From positions 1,984,001-2,048,000 of the forward strand of contig JAJTTP010000004.1 in the NCBI GenBank assembly GCA_023313575.1: a DNA stretch of 64,000 nucleotides. The letters run 5' to 3'. Position numbers and translations under genes: made by a program. Under the pieces are notes generated by a model that saw nothing but the letters and a program-made list of their open reading frames with translations, was not told the DNA's origin and searched no databases. This document shows positions 48,801 to 61,500 of the stretch, one piece after another (positions within the stretch are counted from its first letter, which is position 1; the number at the start of each line of letters is the position of its first letter). The stretch is from Eutypella sp. D-1. Lineage: Eukaryota; Ascomycota; Sordariomycetes; Xylariales; Diatrypaceae.

Positions 48801-51050
48801 CTAGGTCAACAGGTTCTCGAGGGCCGCAGGGTTCCGCTAATGGTCAGTGGAAAGTCACTACCTTGTTTCCGGCCGTTCGATACCAACGTTCGAGCCGGCG
48901 GTTACATTGTCAACCGTTTCTTGACGGGTATCCGGCCGCAAGAGTACTATTTCCATCACATGGCTGGTCGAGAAGGTCTTATCGACACAGCTGTCAAGAC
49001 TTCGAGATCCGGTTATCTCCAGAGATGTCTGATTAAGGGCATGGAAGGACTTCAGGTCGCCTATGACACGTCAGTTCGAAATGCGGATGGTTCTATGGTG
49101 CAATTCCTGTACGGCGAGGACGGTCTGGACATCACCAGGCAGAAGTACCTCAATGACTTCAGCTTCATTCTACAAAACCAAGCCTCCCAGGTACATCAGC
49201 TGGGCATCGGCGAGCGAGGATGGGAACAGGACATTTACCAATCTAAGGATTACGCCCAGAAATACTTGAAGAAAGCAACCAAGCAAGCGAAGGCAAACGA
49301 TCTGAATGCCCTCGATCCCATTCATAGCGAGCTCAATCCCAACCGCAACGCGTTCGCGACTTCGGAGAAGTTCTATGAGCGTGTCACAGGTTATATCAAG
49401 GGTAATGAGGAAGGGTTGATCAAAGAAAAGGGTAATAAATCTTTGACAACGAAATCGGGGAGTCTGCTCATCCCGCGCAAGTTTGCGGAAAAGATTTTCC
49501 ATTCGAAATACCTGAACTCTCTCGTGGAACCTGGCGAGGCCGTGGGTATTGTGGCTGGTCAGTCCGTCGGAGAACCATCCACGCAGATGACGTTGAACAC
49601 TTTCCATTTGGCCGGTCACTCGGCCAAGAACGTCACCCTCGGTATTCCTCGTTTACGAGAAATTCTCATGACAGCCAGCGATCACATCTCGACCCCTTCC
49701 ATGACATTGCTCCTCCACGAAGAGTTGTCCGAGGCAGATGGCGAGACCTTTGCCAAGGCCATCAGCATACTCCCTCTCGCGCACGTGATCAACAACGTTT
49801 CAGTCAAGGAGCGCGTCGGCAAGGGTGTCGGTCATAGGCTCGCGAAGATGTTCGACGTTCATCTGGAGTTCTTCCCATCGGAGGAGTACTGCAAGACGTA
49901 TGCCATCGGCGTTGCGGACGTCCTCGACAAGGTGGAGACGGAATTGCTGCCGAAACTGCAAATAATGATCGCAAAGGAGATCAAGGCGAAAACGAACCGC
50001 GAAAATAATGCCGCCGTGCCTGAGGTGGGCGTCAAGTCGGGCGTCGTGGAAATGGCGGCAAATAACCATACTGACTCGACGCCCGCCGACGAGGACGATG
50101 ACGACGAAGATGATGACGACGCGACAGGCGCCAAGCAGCGCGCTAATCGATCGCAGGCGGTCTCGTACGGTGCGAATGATGATGAAGATGACGCGATCCA
50201 GAAGAGGCTCGAACGCGAGGCTTCGCCGGAAGACGATGCAGAACCTGAAGATGAAGGGATTGGCGGCAGTCCACCGCCATCAAGCGATGAAGAGGACGAG
50301 GTAACTCAGCAGAAGTCGCAAACCGGAGGCATCAACCGCAGTCGTGAGGCCCGCGTCAAAGACCGAACGAATGCGGTCTCTCGGTTCGAGTGCGACGAGA
50401 CCAAGGGCGAATGGGTCGACTTCACGCTCGAGTACGATTCCAACATCCCCAAAGTCCTGATGTTGAGCGTGGTAGAGCAAGCGACGCGGAAGACGCTGAT
50501 CCAGCAGATCCCCGGCATCCGGACGTGCACGTACGTGGCGAATGAGAAGGTGCGCGACGTGCTCACGGGCGAGGAGACGGAGCGGCCGGTGGTGCACACG
50601 AACGGGGTGAACCTGCAGGCGATGCAGAAGTACGGGGACTTCATCAACCCGCACACGATCCAGACGAACGACATCGCGGCGGTCCTGCGGATGTACGGGG
50701 TGGAGGCGGCGCGGAACAGCATCGTACAGGAGCTCGGCGGCGTGTTCGGCGGCCACGGCATCAGCGTCGACAACCGCCACCTCAACCTCATCGGCGACTT
50801 CATGACCCGCAACGGCGGCTTCTCCCCCTTCAACCGCATCGGCCTCAAGGGCAACGTCAGCCCCTTCACCAAGATGAGCTTCGAGACCACCCTCTCCTTC
50901 CTCAAAGACGCCGTCCTCGACGGCGACTGGGACGACCTCACCACCCCTAGCAGCCGCACCGTCATGGGCCGCCTCGGCAAGGTCGGCACCGGCGCCTTCG
51001 ACGTCCTCACCCAGGTGCATGCGAGGAACGGCAAGAGCCAGCTTGCTTGA
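45831..51050 (+). CDS. rpa190: RNA polymerase I largest subunit Rpa190
   Basis: Two exons, 45831-46012 and 46061-51050 (48-bp intron, GTAAGT...TCTCAG), give 1723 aa, similar to yeast Rpa190 (1664). It is the catalytic subunit of Pol I, transcribing rDNA in the nucleolus. Splicing restores the N-terminal zinc site CSTCNLGPSSCPGHVGHIDL (from residue 62). The active-site loop NADFDGDEMNMHFP has Mg-binding Asp 653, 655 and 657. The trigger-loop segment GQSVGEPSTQMTLNTFH lies near nucleotides 49559-49609. A very acidic stretch in the jaw region (nucleotides 50088-50300, two Asp/Glu blocks) is a Pol I-type feature. The frame is long and unbroken. The last 550 bp show a striking switch in codon third bases. 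It is divergent from prp3 and convergent with histone H3. Confidence 0.98.
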
Positions 51051-52543
51051 AGAGGGAAGAAGAGAGTCTGGCGGGGTTGCGGGAGGGAGGTCTGGTTTAA
51101 TACGTAGGACGTTGCTGCATTTCTGGAGCTAAGGGCGTTTATTTATTTTTCTACGTGTTACATAACGGTGATGGGTGACGGTTGATGTGGATGTGGCGAA
51201 TTAGCCACGCTTTGTATTTCGAATCGTAAAAAAAAAGTAATTTAGGTACTTTGTATAGTGAAGCAAGTCCGTTCATTTCAGCCCTTAGAAGCGTGTACTG
51301 CGCATTTTCAAGTGTCATCTCGTATTTTATTATCTATCTATGGTCATTGCAACAGAACCAGCGAATTTCATTTCGCCATCGAGAACATTCTCGACGATGG
51401 CAACGATAGCGATGCGATGTCTTGATTCGACTCAGCCCTGTGCCCCTCGGTGGAACTTTTCCATCGCAGAGCAGGACCCGTCCAGCCTTGCATCGCATCG
51501 CATCACATCGCATCGAATCTACCCTGACAGCTACAGGCATCCGATCAGTCGTCTAATCATAGGGATCGGGTATTAATCCGTGAGGCTATCTGATGAATCG
51601 ATCGGCAGGCGTTTCCATCTGAATTAAGAAAGAAAGAAAGCTGCGGCATAAGCCTATCTGTCCATCCTCATCGATGCATTTCGTCGCGACATGCATGCAT
51701 GCATGCTACCTATGTTCCGATATGTCCTTCGCACGTAACGTCCACGCCATACAGGAAGAGACAGACTTCTGACTCGTGTTCTCGCGTCCGCATTCCCGAG
51801 GTCCCGCAACCCCTAGAATCAACGCGAGAGAGGGAAGGAAAGCATCGACGTGAATGCAAAACTCCGTTACTCGAGCTTCGCGTGGGCATTTGATGAATGT
51901 AAATGCATTATGCGATGATATCTACGGGGAGCTGTCTACTTGGTAGTGTCACTGTCGAGCGAGGTATTTCGTCTTTGTATACACCCGATGGTTTTTTCAG
52001 TTACTACTACCAGATAGCGATGATTGACACTTCGGGTCCTTTGTTTATTTCTGCCGACTGGTGTGGTCCACATACACAGGTATTCATCGCGCCAAAAGGG
52101 CTGCTAGGGACATTACGATCATTTTACTGCAGTCGTAGTAAGACATGGGTTAGATCAACTGTTTTGTTTACGAGCGCCTAGCTAGGAACGCGTCGCGCCG
52201 GTCATGACGATACCACGTCTCTACTCCGCGTACATGTCGGGCGCGATAGCCTGCAGAAGGCGGTGCATCCATGTTGCATCTAGTGTCACTTAAGATGAAG
52301 AGGTCAAGCATAGTGTTATGTTCGTGATCAAATCCATGTTCAGTATCGCAGCGCAAATTGCAGCCGCCTATGACTGATGTACAACCATCCCTTGGTGCAA
52401 ATATCAACGCACTCGTAACGCCATATGATTAACCGTGCCCTGTAAACCGAATTCGTCAAGTCATCGCGGGTGTATCATGAAAAGTCAACCGCGAACTCTC
52501 CCATCCATGTCCTCTAGTACAATCCTCCAATCATTGGTGGTAT
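51051..52543. other. Convergent intergenic region rpa190 / H3
   Basis: 1.5 kb of 3' flanks. It contains an imperfect CATCG repeat (51488-51520), AAAG units near 51626-51640 and (CATG)n at 51689-51707. No gene seen. Confidence 0.55.
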
Positions 52544-53189
52544 CTAGTTGCGCTCGCCACGGAGGCGACGGGCAAGCTGGATGTCCTTCTGTAGGAGTAG
52601 TTAGCATCAGGTAGAGATGAATGTGGGGTTAGTGGTGGATACTGACCGACTGGATGGTGACACGCTTGGCGTGGATGGCGCACAGGTTGGTGTCCTCAAA
52701 GAGGGAGACGAGGTAAGACTCGACCGACTCCTGCAGAGCGCCGATGGCGGAAGACTGGAATCGGAGGTCGGACTTGAAGTCCTGGGCAATCTCACGAACC
52801 TGGAAGATATGAAAGTTAGTCATATATTGACGAAAGGATAGGTGTATGTTGATGTTATTGATGTTGGTAAGTGGATGAACGCGTCGCGTGGTTCCCCGGT
52901 CGCGGGGTATTTCCATCGTGATAGGTGATAGAAAGATGCCGACGAGACGATGCAGAAGTGAGGGGAAGGGACTTACCAGACGCTGGAAGGGGAGCTTGCG
53001 GATCAGGAGCTCAGTGGACTTCTGGTAGCGACGAATCTCACGGAGAGCGACGGTACCGGGCTTGTAGCGGTGAGGCTTCTTGACACCTCCGGTGCTGGGG
53101 GCGGACTTGCGGGCAGCCTTGGAAGCGAGCTGCTTACGAGGAGCCTTGCCACCAGTGGACTTACGGGCGGTCTGCTTAGTGCGGGCCAT
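52544..53189 (-). CDS. H3: Histone H3
   Basis: Three exons, 52977-53189, 52647-52799 and 52544-52588, with introns of 177 and 58 bp, encode exactly 136 aa including Met. The N-terminal tail [20 protein letters not shown] is complete, keeping K4, K9, K14 and K18. The core contains [20 protein letters not shown], and the tail ends in RRLRGERN. The second intron uses donor GTCAGT and restores TIQSKDIQLA. It is the core nucleosome component and forms the H3-H4 tetramer. It is divergently paired with H4 across 1.87 kb, the common fungal arrangement giving coordinated S-phase expression. Confidence 0.99.
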
Positions 53190-53363
53190 TGTGTATGATG
53201 TGAAAGTGTTGTTTGGTGATGGAAGATTGATAGAATGTAGTGTAGTTGATAAAAAGACGCGAAGTCTTGATGGTTGTTGATGATTGTTGTGGTTGGTGAT
53301 GAATGCTTGAGATGGTTGTTGTAGTGGGAAAGGAAGAAGTTCCGAATAGAGAGTGGGGGAAAG

Positions 53364-53374
53364 ATTAAATATTA
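53364..53374 (-). promoter_or_regulatory. TAATATTTAAT element upstream of H3
   Basis: Reads TAATATTTAAT on the H3 sense strand, 175-185 bp upstream of the start codon. It resembles a TATA-type core element and is matched upstream of H4. The role is inferred. Confidence 0.5.
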
Positions 53375-54874
53375 GAAAGAAGGGGGCGGTCGATACCTGG
53401 CTGATTGCGCGGGTGGCCGGGCTGCAAAAAGGTGGGTTTGGCAGGGGCGTTGCAAAAGAATCAGAAAGAAGTGGGGTGGTTGCCTATTTTGGGTTTCGCG
53501 TCGCTGATTTTGCAAAAGTAACACAATAGGAACTATGTAGAGTAAGTAGTAGTAGTAGTAGCTTAGGTAATATTGTAAGAATTGTGGTTATGGGGTTATG
53601 TGTTTTCTCTAGGTAGGAGACAGGGATGCGTTTTGCTATTAAAATGTGGGAAGGTTTTAGCTGGGGATTTGGGGGGTTTTGGGGGGTTTTGCTTTGACTC
53701 GAAAATGTGCTAATTTCTGATTGGCTGCATCTATCAAAGATGCTGCATTTACCGCCTTGGCACCTGAGCTTTCTGCGCTTTTAAGAACTTCTGGGCCTTT
53801 TTTGTTTAGTTGTAACCTTTTCCTTTTAGGGTATCAACCGATTCGGATCGTGGTACGTATTCATTATCTACAATGACATACGGCAAGATCAAGCCTCCAA
53901 GGTAGAAAATTTGCCCGAACTAGGAAAGGTCTGTGATCTTGGTCCTTTAGCATTGCACCTTCTAAACTACCTAGGTAACTATGAGTAAACATAAGAGAAT
54001 GATATGGTCATCTAATTGGCCAGTCAGATGGTACTTCCTATTGTATGCCTTGTGAAGCATAACGTGAAGGTACCTCGACACTTTAATTGATTTACAAATT
54101 CCTTTCAGTATTATCTAGGTGTATATCGAATTATACATACAGTCAAATGCCTAGGTATTGATGCTATCGCGTTATTATTGCCAGTGTAGCATCAGATCTT
54201 ATTACGATACGTATTTTAGGATGTAGCTACCATTTCAATTACTTAGGTACCTCAGGCATTCCATCTTTAGAAATCGCCAGTGACATGGACTACTAAACTA
54301 TGTACCCGGATAAAATAGGCAGTGTCTACCCATAGGCCGGTAGACGGGCAAGCGGTAGATAGAAACTTAAACCTTAGAATCTTGAAAACATGGACCCAAG
54401 AATTAATAGGCATGCCTGCATGCATGGAGGCATGGCACATTCCAAACATTACTTTGGTAGGTAAGTCCACGAGTATACCTAATATGCTCTATATTCGTAT
54501 AGGCAACCCCACTGTGAAAAAAGCACTTGCATGTAAGGAACCAACCAATCAAATAATTCGATCGCGCCATTTTTACCACCTAACTTGCCGACCCTAAACA
54601 CCGATTTTTAATAGCCCCCCTCCCTTGCCCCAGGCAGCCCAGCTGGAAAGACCCGCAAATGCAGATGCGGCACGCGCGTGCAACATACCAACCAAGTTAA
54701 CTATCAGGTACCGCACCTATTGGACTATCTTCCTATTATGTAGGGTACAATAATGTGGGTACAATGTGTACATGCGCCAGATACGCCAGATACGTAGATA
54801 AACACGTTCCCAAAGATGCGCGCTAAGCTAGGGCTGTCAGGCTGATCTGATTCGGAACCCCCAACTTGATGCAG

Positions 54875-54885
54875 TAATATTTAAA
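54875..54885 (+). promoter_or_regulatory. TAATATTTAAA element upstream of H4
   Basis: Ten of eleven bases are shared with the H3-side element, at almost the same distance (179-189 bp) from the H4 start codon. The role as a core promoter element is inferred. Confidence 0.5.
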
Positions 54886-55063
54886 CCACCCGACCTTCCC
54901 CACGTTCTCAACCTTTTCAACTCTAAACTTCATATCCATCTCTATCATCACATAACAACTTTCAGCCTCACCCACCAAAAAAAAAATCATCCATATACAC
55001 TCAACTGCCTTATCGCAGTTATCCAAACATACACACATCTACTACACCTAACCCACATTCATC

Positions 55064-55535
<472 letters not shown>

Positions 55536-58500
55536 AGCAGCTGTCGATTGTTTTTGGCGGGTGTTTTCACGTCGGTTATGAGGTCATTTTTCTCGCGGTC
55601 GCCACAAACCCATGGAAGACTTTTGTGGCCGGGGCATGATATGATTACGGGTTCCAGGTTCTGATTTTAAGGTGTTCAACTGTACCATAAGGGAATGGGG
55701 TTCTATAGGGATTTGCACTGCGAGGCATAATCGGTCCATCAAGGACTTTTCAGAACACATTTTACTCGTATTATGCTTTCGTGACCTACTTCTGCTTGCC
55801 ATTGCGATGTTTGACCGTGACGCGTCTGCCCGTTTCTGGATCCGCACTCGCGTATTGTTTATACCCCTCCATGTTCTAACGCGTTAAGTCCTACGTGTTG
55901 CATTCCCTGCATAAGCTGTCCCCATCTAGACTAGTTGCTGGATTTTCATCCATCACTGCGTTATTTGCTCGTCGGTCATTTTCCGTTCCTTTGTCCTTGA
56001 ATATCAAGCCTTGAGGCACAACACAGGCATTATTGTATAATTCCAAATTACAGGAGCCATATTGAGTGAGTCAAGGATGAATGAGTCATGTTCCTCTTAC
56101 ACCACCTATGTCGAGCCTTGTACAGTATGACATACCTACTTGAGTCATGTGCCATCCGTTGCTTCCAACATTGCAGGCTGCAGTTGACGGTCCCTTATTC
56201 CACTTAATAATATGAAGTCTAACTGAAGTCTAACGAAAATGAATTTATCGATGTGAGCCGGGCCTGCCTCATCTTCTCTGGCGTATCTTGCAAGAACTTG
56301 ACCGATTGTAACTTGTAATTATTGTCCGTGGTGTCTGCGGCCATGGTGCAGTCCGCCGTTCATTCCCGAGTCTTGTAGTGGCCCGACTGTGAATGTGGTA
56401 GGCGGCTGAACTTGTGTTCGTATGAGATACTTTTCGGTCGCACTGGAGTTGGGTTCGCGGAGGACATGTCAAATGCTGCCTTCATTTTCGGGGTTATTTA
56501 CGTATTCTCGTATTTCATATAGTACAATAACACGTTTTTATCATATCGTATGAACATTTACCGAATCTTGCGACATGACAGTATTTGCTGACTCCTTTAC
56601 CATGGAATTACTTAGATATCATCACCGATGTGCCATCAATACGTCTGCCTATCATATGCACATGGTATTAGTCACGGTTCTCTCATCACGCCTGTCTACA
56701 TCTCTACCTACAACAACTCTCACAGCCTGAGCGGCGTGGTCGTGTGCCATGCTTCGAATATGACCTACACCATGCCCTAGTCATAACGATGCGAGGAGGC
56801 TGTCTCCAGGTCATGCTTTTCATCGATTTCTGTTGTGGATGTATACAGTAGCCTATTTCCGACGAGACATCATTCTCCTTTCCCCTTAAGGTATCAATAT
56901 ATCCTGTTTCACTGTATCCATGTCCGCCCGTCCCATGTGAATCTCATCCTTCGCATCCTAATATTGACCAGCAGTCGTATCTTTCTGCCTGTTATCTCGC
57001 AAGGCTTCCATTATTACACAGACATCAAATATTTCTAGCTTCGTGTTCGGTCTTGTTAAACGTCGTTATAATCGATATCAAAGTCCCAGGGATCTGTAGG
57101 ATACGTCGCAACGCAGATAAATAACGGGAGATCATAGTCAGCCATCAAGAGGCTGAACGACGCTACTCACCCATGCATTACAGTTCTCTTCGCCTTCCAC
57201 ACGTGATGGCATAACATATCTGAAGCCGACCAATGTCAGGGCACGAGTATTAGAGGCCCGCTGATGCAGTAATTCTGTTGGGTATATAGCTTGCTCTGTT
57301 CACCATTGTTTGTTGTCATTAGACCTAAACGAGGCCATCTGTAGGAGATATGGATGCCATGAGCATGAGAAACCCAAAAACGCTCCAGGTGGCACATCCT
57401 CGCAGCGTATACAAGTGATATAGACATGGTAGTACTTATATTTGAATGATATGCTTGAAAATACTCACATGATGCCCGTACCGTGCTTCTTGAATCATAT
57501 GCATGAAGCACGTGTCACGGAACACCAGTCAACTCCATAGGAAAGAGGAGGACGTTATTTGGCCTAGGTATTTCTTACGCTTGTCGTGTTCCTGTTATCT
57601 CCATGGGCGAGGCGGCGTACGAACAGTTGTCCTCAGGCCGGTTTCGAATTCCTATTCGTTGTATCACCGTTATAAGATGGAGAGAAAGCATCTCAAATGT
57701 TGGCAATGCTCGATTCAAGTTACGAACCATAAGGCTACACACCGAGTGTGCTAATATTTCAATAACAGGGCACCAAGCAGGTAACAAATGCTCGGCTTGT
57801 CTAATACGCGTGACACCCGAGTATCAGACCACCTAGTCAACGCACGAAGAAACTACATTCGACCATGACAAGAGGTGGTATATGGGATGCCTGGTTCGCG
57901 GTGTCACTAGACGCCTAATACTCTGGCCGTGTCGTTCTGCTGAAGATATAACCCATTGTGAAATTTACTTGAACGCAAGTCTAGCTACAGGGACAGCTAG
58001 GATATTTCCTGGCTCTTTTTATATAGCACACTACTGCACCCCCCGGGGAAAAATCGGAATACATAAACGCAGGCTAGATCTTGAACAGTCTCCAGAATGT
58101 CGACGGAGTCATGAGGTGGCCTCACATTTCACCATACACGGTTTGAGTATCATGTGTCTATTCGGGAATGACTTGTCGAATGAACATATCCAGCCCCCGT
58201 ACCATTTCATAGTAAGCTATACAGCTGGAGTAAACTTGCGTCATTTTTAAGCCAGAGCAACTCAATATATGACACGGTCCCGACACGATTCCAGCAGACC
58301 GGCTTCTGCGGAGACAAGGGGGTGTGGCTACCGAGGGGTGTTGTGCATGAGATAGGATGGATAGAATGGGACACATCACCGCTCCTCCCATAGTCAGTCC
58401 TCTGGGTCATGAAACCTGAAAGGACACATACAACTCCGCGGGGACTGGCCTTAGAGCCACTGTCGGTGTTCGACCGAAGAGACCCATGTCCAAACCCCGA

Positions 58501-61500
58501 ATAGTCCGACGTATATCATCAACTTTACGGGGAACCGGGATTGGCGTGAGTAAGAGCAGCAGTCCTTTTGAAACACGAGCAACATCTGACTCATTATTAC
58601 GCTTGCGTATGAGCAGGTGGGATGCGACGGGATGACAGCGGTGAGAGAGCTCATCCGTCGCGTGAGCATGCTGTGCATCTCAGACTTGACATATGTGATA
58701 GGAGTCACGATGACTCAAGATTTATTAAGTAACAACGCTGAACTGCGAGTTAGACTATGGAGAATAGCACTGGTGTCTGGATTCAGGTATGTCAGAGGGT
58801 TCAATGACAGAAACATTGTCCACTCAGGCAGACTTCTCTTCCCTTGCACAGGGCGACAAATGCGGTTTCTCGTCCCTTCCATGGTACTGGGATGAGGGAC
58901 TGGTAGAAAATCCTGCACCTTACGTCCTATTGCTTAGTAATATACCCCTTATGTATCTCCGAGATGTCCTAGGATCCTAGGAATGAAGCCGGCGATACGA
59001 TTCCTCATGCTACCGATTATTCAGGACCATTCTACATCAGCACAGCGAGCTCCCCTATTACAGAGCATATTTGATTGCTGCTGGCAATCGGGATGATAAT
59101 TTATTGATGTATCGACCCATGCGGATGATTCCCATGGCGCCGTAGCATTCGGCGAGCAAGCTCATACTAGAGGTTATGACCAGGGAGGCACATATCGAGG
59201 TTCAAATGACAGCCTACTGTAACCACTCGCGCGCACACATACAAATGTCTACACTCTTACCTTCTCACAGAGGAAGTCCCGTAGGTTAGGCACGAGGCAC
59301 AAGGATGACGCATTATTATGACGGCACTACAGTTCGCGATAGATCCGGGAAGGTTGCTGAGAAAGCAATTGTGAAACGCACGATGGCTGATTACGTGGAC
59401 TGAACAGCAGCCTTGCTCGACACCGCTCGGTCGAGTGCATGTAACGACGACTGAGAGAAGTGACCAGGGGCTTCGAAGACCTGCAAATGGCATGAGGACC
59501 AAATCCCGCACTGCCACACGGCCATCGAGTGGTCGATGAGTCGTCTGCATGATCAGTCAGCTCACCACTCCAACATGATCATAAGGACACAGCATCTTCT
59601 CGGAGTGCCCGTACCAATCTCCATTGTCTAAGGGGATGTGGTACCAGCTTGCAGCACGAGCTGATACGCCCGACTTTTACGAAGGCGAGATGGAACTTCT
59701 TTCATTCGTATAATGGCCACGCGACGATGGTTATGACTGTACGTTTACATTAGACGGCCAAGAATTATCACGAAGGTATGCGAAGACATGGAGTGAACAC
59801 AGCGAACGCCCACTAGGAGCGGTCGGTAGGGCGGCAGGACCAAGACATCATGTTGCATTTTGAGTCACAGTGGACGAAGTTGAAAATCTAATTCTCCCAA
59901 TACGCATACTACCCGGCTTAGAAGCCCAACCACGTCCAGCTAACGATGGGATGCCTCAGCGGAGGCGACGTATGATGCTGCGATGCGGTCCCGAGGAGGC
60001 TACCCAGCCCTGTATCATCCCGTCTAAACGAGCGCCACCCGGAGAGGACCATTTTCATCGCCATCGCGAGATACATGCATGTACGGCAATACAGAAGAAG
60101 AAAAAACACACAAAAAAAAAACAAAAGGGATACGTCACCGGGGAGAAAATCCCCCTCGGATAATTGGTGTCCTCTGCGCACTTACCCAAAGGCCGTGATA
60201 TCGTCGTGTGTGTCGCCGTGTTTGTCATCGGTACGGCCTGGCCGAGGTCTTGGCATCGTATAGCGGAGCGCGCACCCATCTACGGAGTTCGTATTTTCCT
60301 CGGAAAATTTTCAGGCCTCGCATTCGAAAGGTGGTGATTGTTTGGGCCTGGAGGCAGCTCCATAGCACATGCGGTGGCAGAGCAGCCAGATCGTCAGGTA
60401 CCCTACATACAATATGTAGGTGGAATAGTATGTAAGCGAGTTTATCACATGTCGATTGATATTTGGTATGAATAGCATGGCATATGCGTGCGTCCATGCT
60501 GGAAGGCTGGGCTGGACAAGGGCAAGACAAGGGGGCGATGCGCCGCACCCGCTCTTATGGGTCCAGGGGTGGGGGGGGGGGGGGAAGGGGGCTGAGACGC
60601 AGATTTTGGGCAGAACTGGCAGATTTCAAAATCTGGAGTTAACGTGCCAGTGCATTTGTGCATGTTCGGGCGCCAGTGTCAACCAGAGGGATGGATGGAG
60701 CTCGAGACTTCTAGTGCTAACTAGTACAGTGTAACTAGTAGCACCCACCTGGCAGTAGTAACATCCAGTAGTAGCACGTAGCACCGCTTAAGTCCGCACA
60801 GACACTGGCACATACATGAGTGGTACATGGTAAATATTTAACCAGGTTAGATATGTATTTAACGAGGCGGGAATGGTTGCCTCTGATTGCCTCTCAAGCC
60901 TCTCTTCACATACTATGTATGTATGCCGGGTATGTAGGCAAGGTAGGTTATGCCGAGTATAACCGTGGGTTGATTCATGATCATGATAGCTCTTCGTTGG
61001 AGGCCTCAGACGATATAGAATTTCGTGTACTCTTCTTCTTAATACGATTACGGGCGAAGAAAGACATAGAACTTGATAGATCACGAGGACAACATTATAG
61101 ATGGTCCACCGGGGTTAACGAGCCTCTCGCATCTCCGAGGCTACTTAAGTACACCGGCAATCGGCAATGATAGATCGCAAGACCCCGAACATCTATGGAT
61201 AGTATCCCGTCTCACCTGCATACCTAAGTAATTATCTCTCATTGGCCCAATTCGTCCCACTGCCGGTATCGACATTTTCTCGGATTCACATGCTTGCATG
61301 CATGCATGGGGAAAGAAAAGTTTTTCTTTTCTTTTCTATTTCACATACGTCGCTTACTTGTCATCTAGGAGTAAAATCTACGATTGGTTAGTGATTAGGG
61401 GTCTGGGGGTTAGATCTATTCATCTCTTAAATTTGTTGAACATCCAGAGACATCTTTCTTTACACTACCCTAGCTGCCTAGTAGCACCTACTGTTTCTTA

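Larger units (their letters stand above)
53190..55063. promoter_or_regulatory. Shared divergent H3/H4 promoter region
   Basis: 1.87 kb between divergent histone starts. Both sides carry TAATATTTAA about 175-189 bp upstream of the ATG and CCAATCA about 515-535 bp upstream. The middle holds T-rich and G-rich runs, GTAGTAGTA near 53548, and several TAGGTA/CCTAGG motifs (53570, 53972, 54240). A poly-A run (54978-54987) lies in the probable H4 leader. No other gene is supported. Confidence 0.65.

Noticed and set aside
50280..51034. Two minus-strand open frames of over 240 codons opposite the 3' end of rpa190
   Set aside because: The strong G3/C3 bias of rpa190 removes stop codons from the other frames. 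The predicted proteins are low-complexity and unlike any family.
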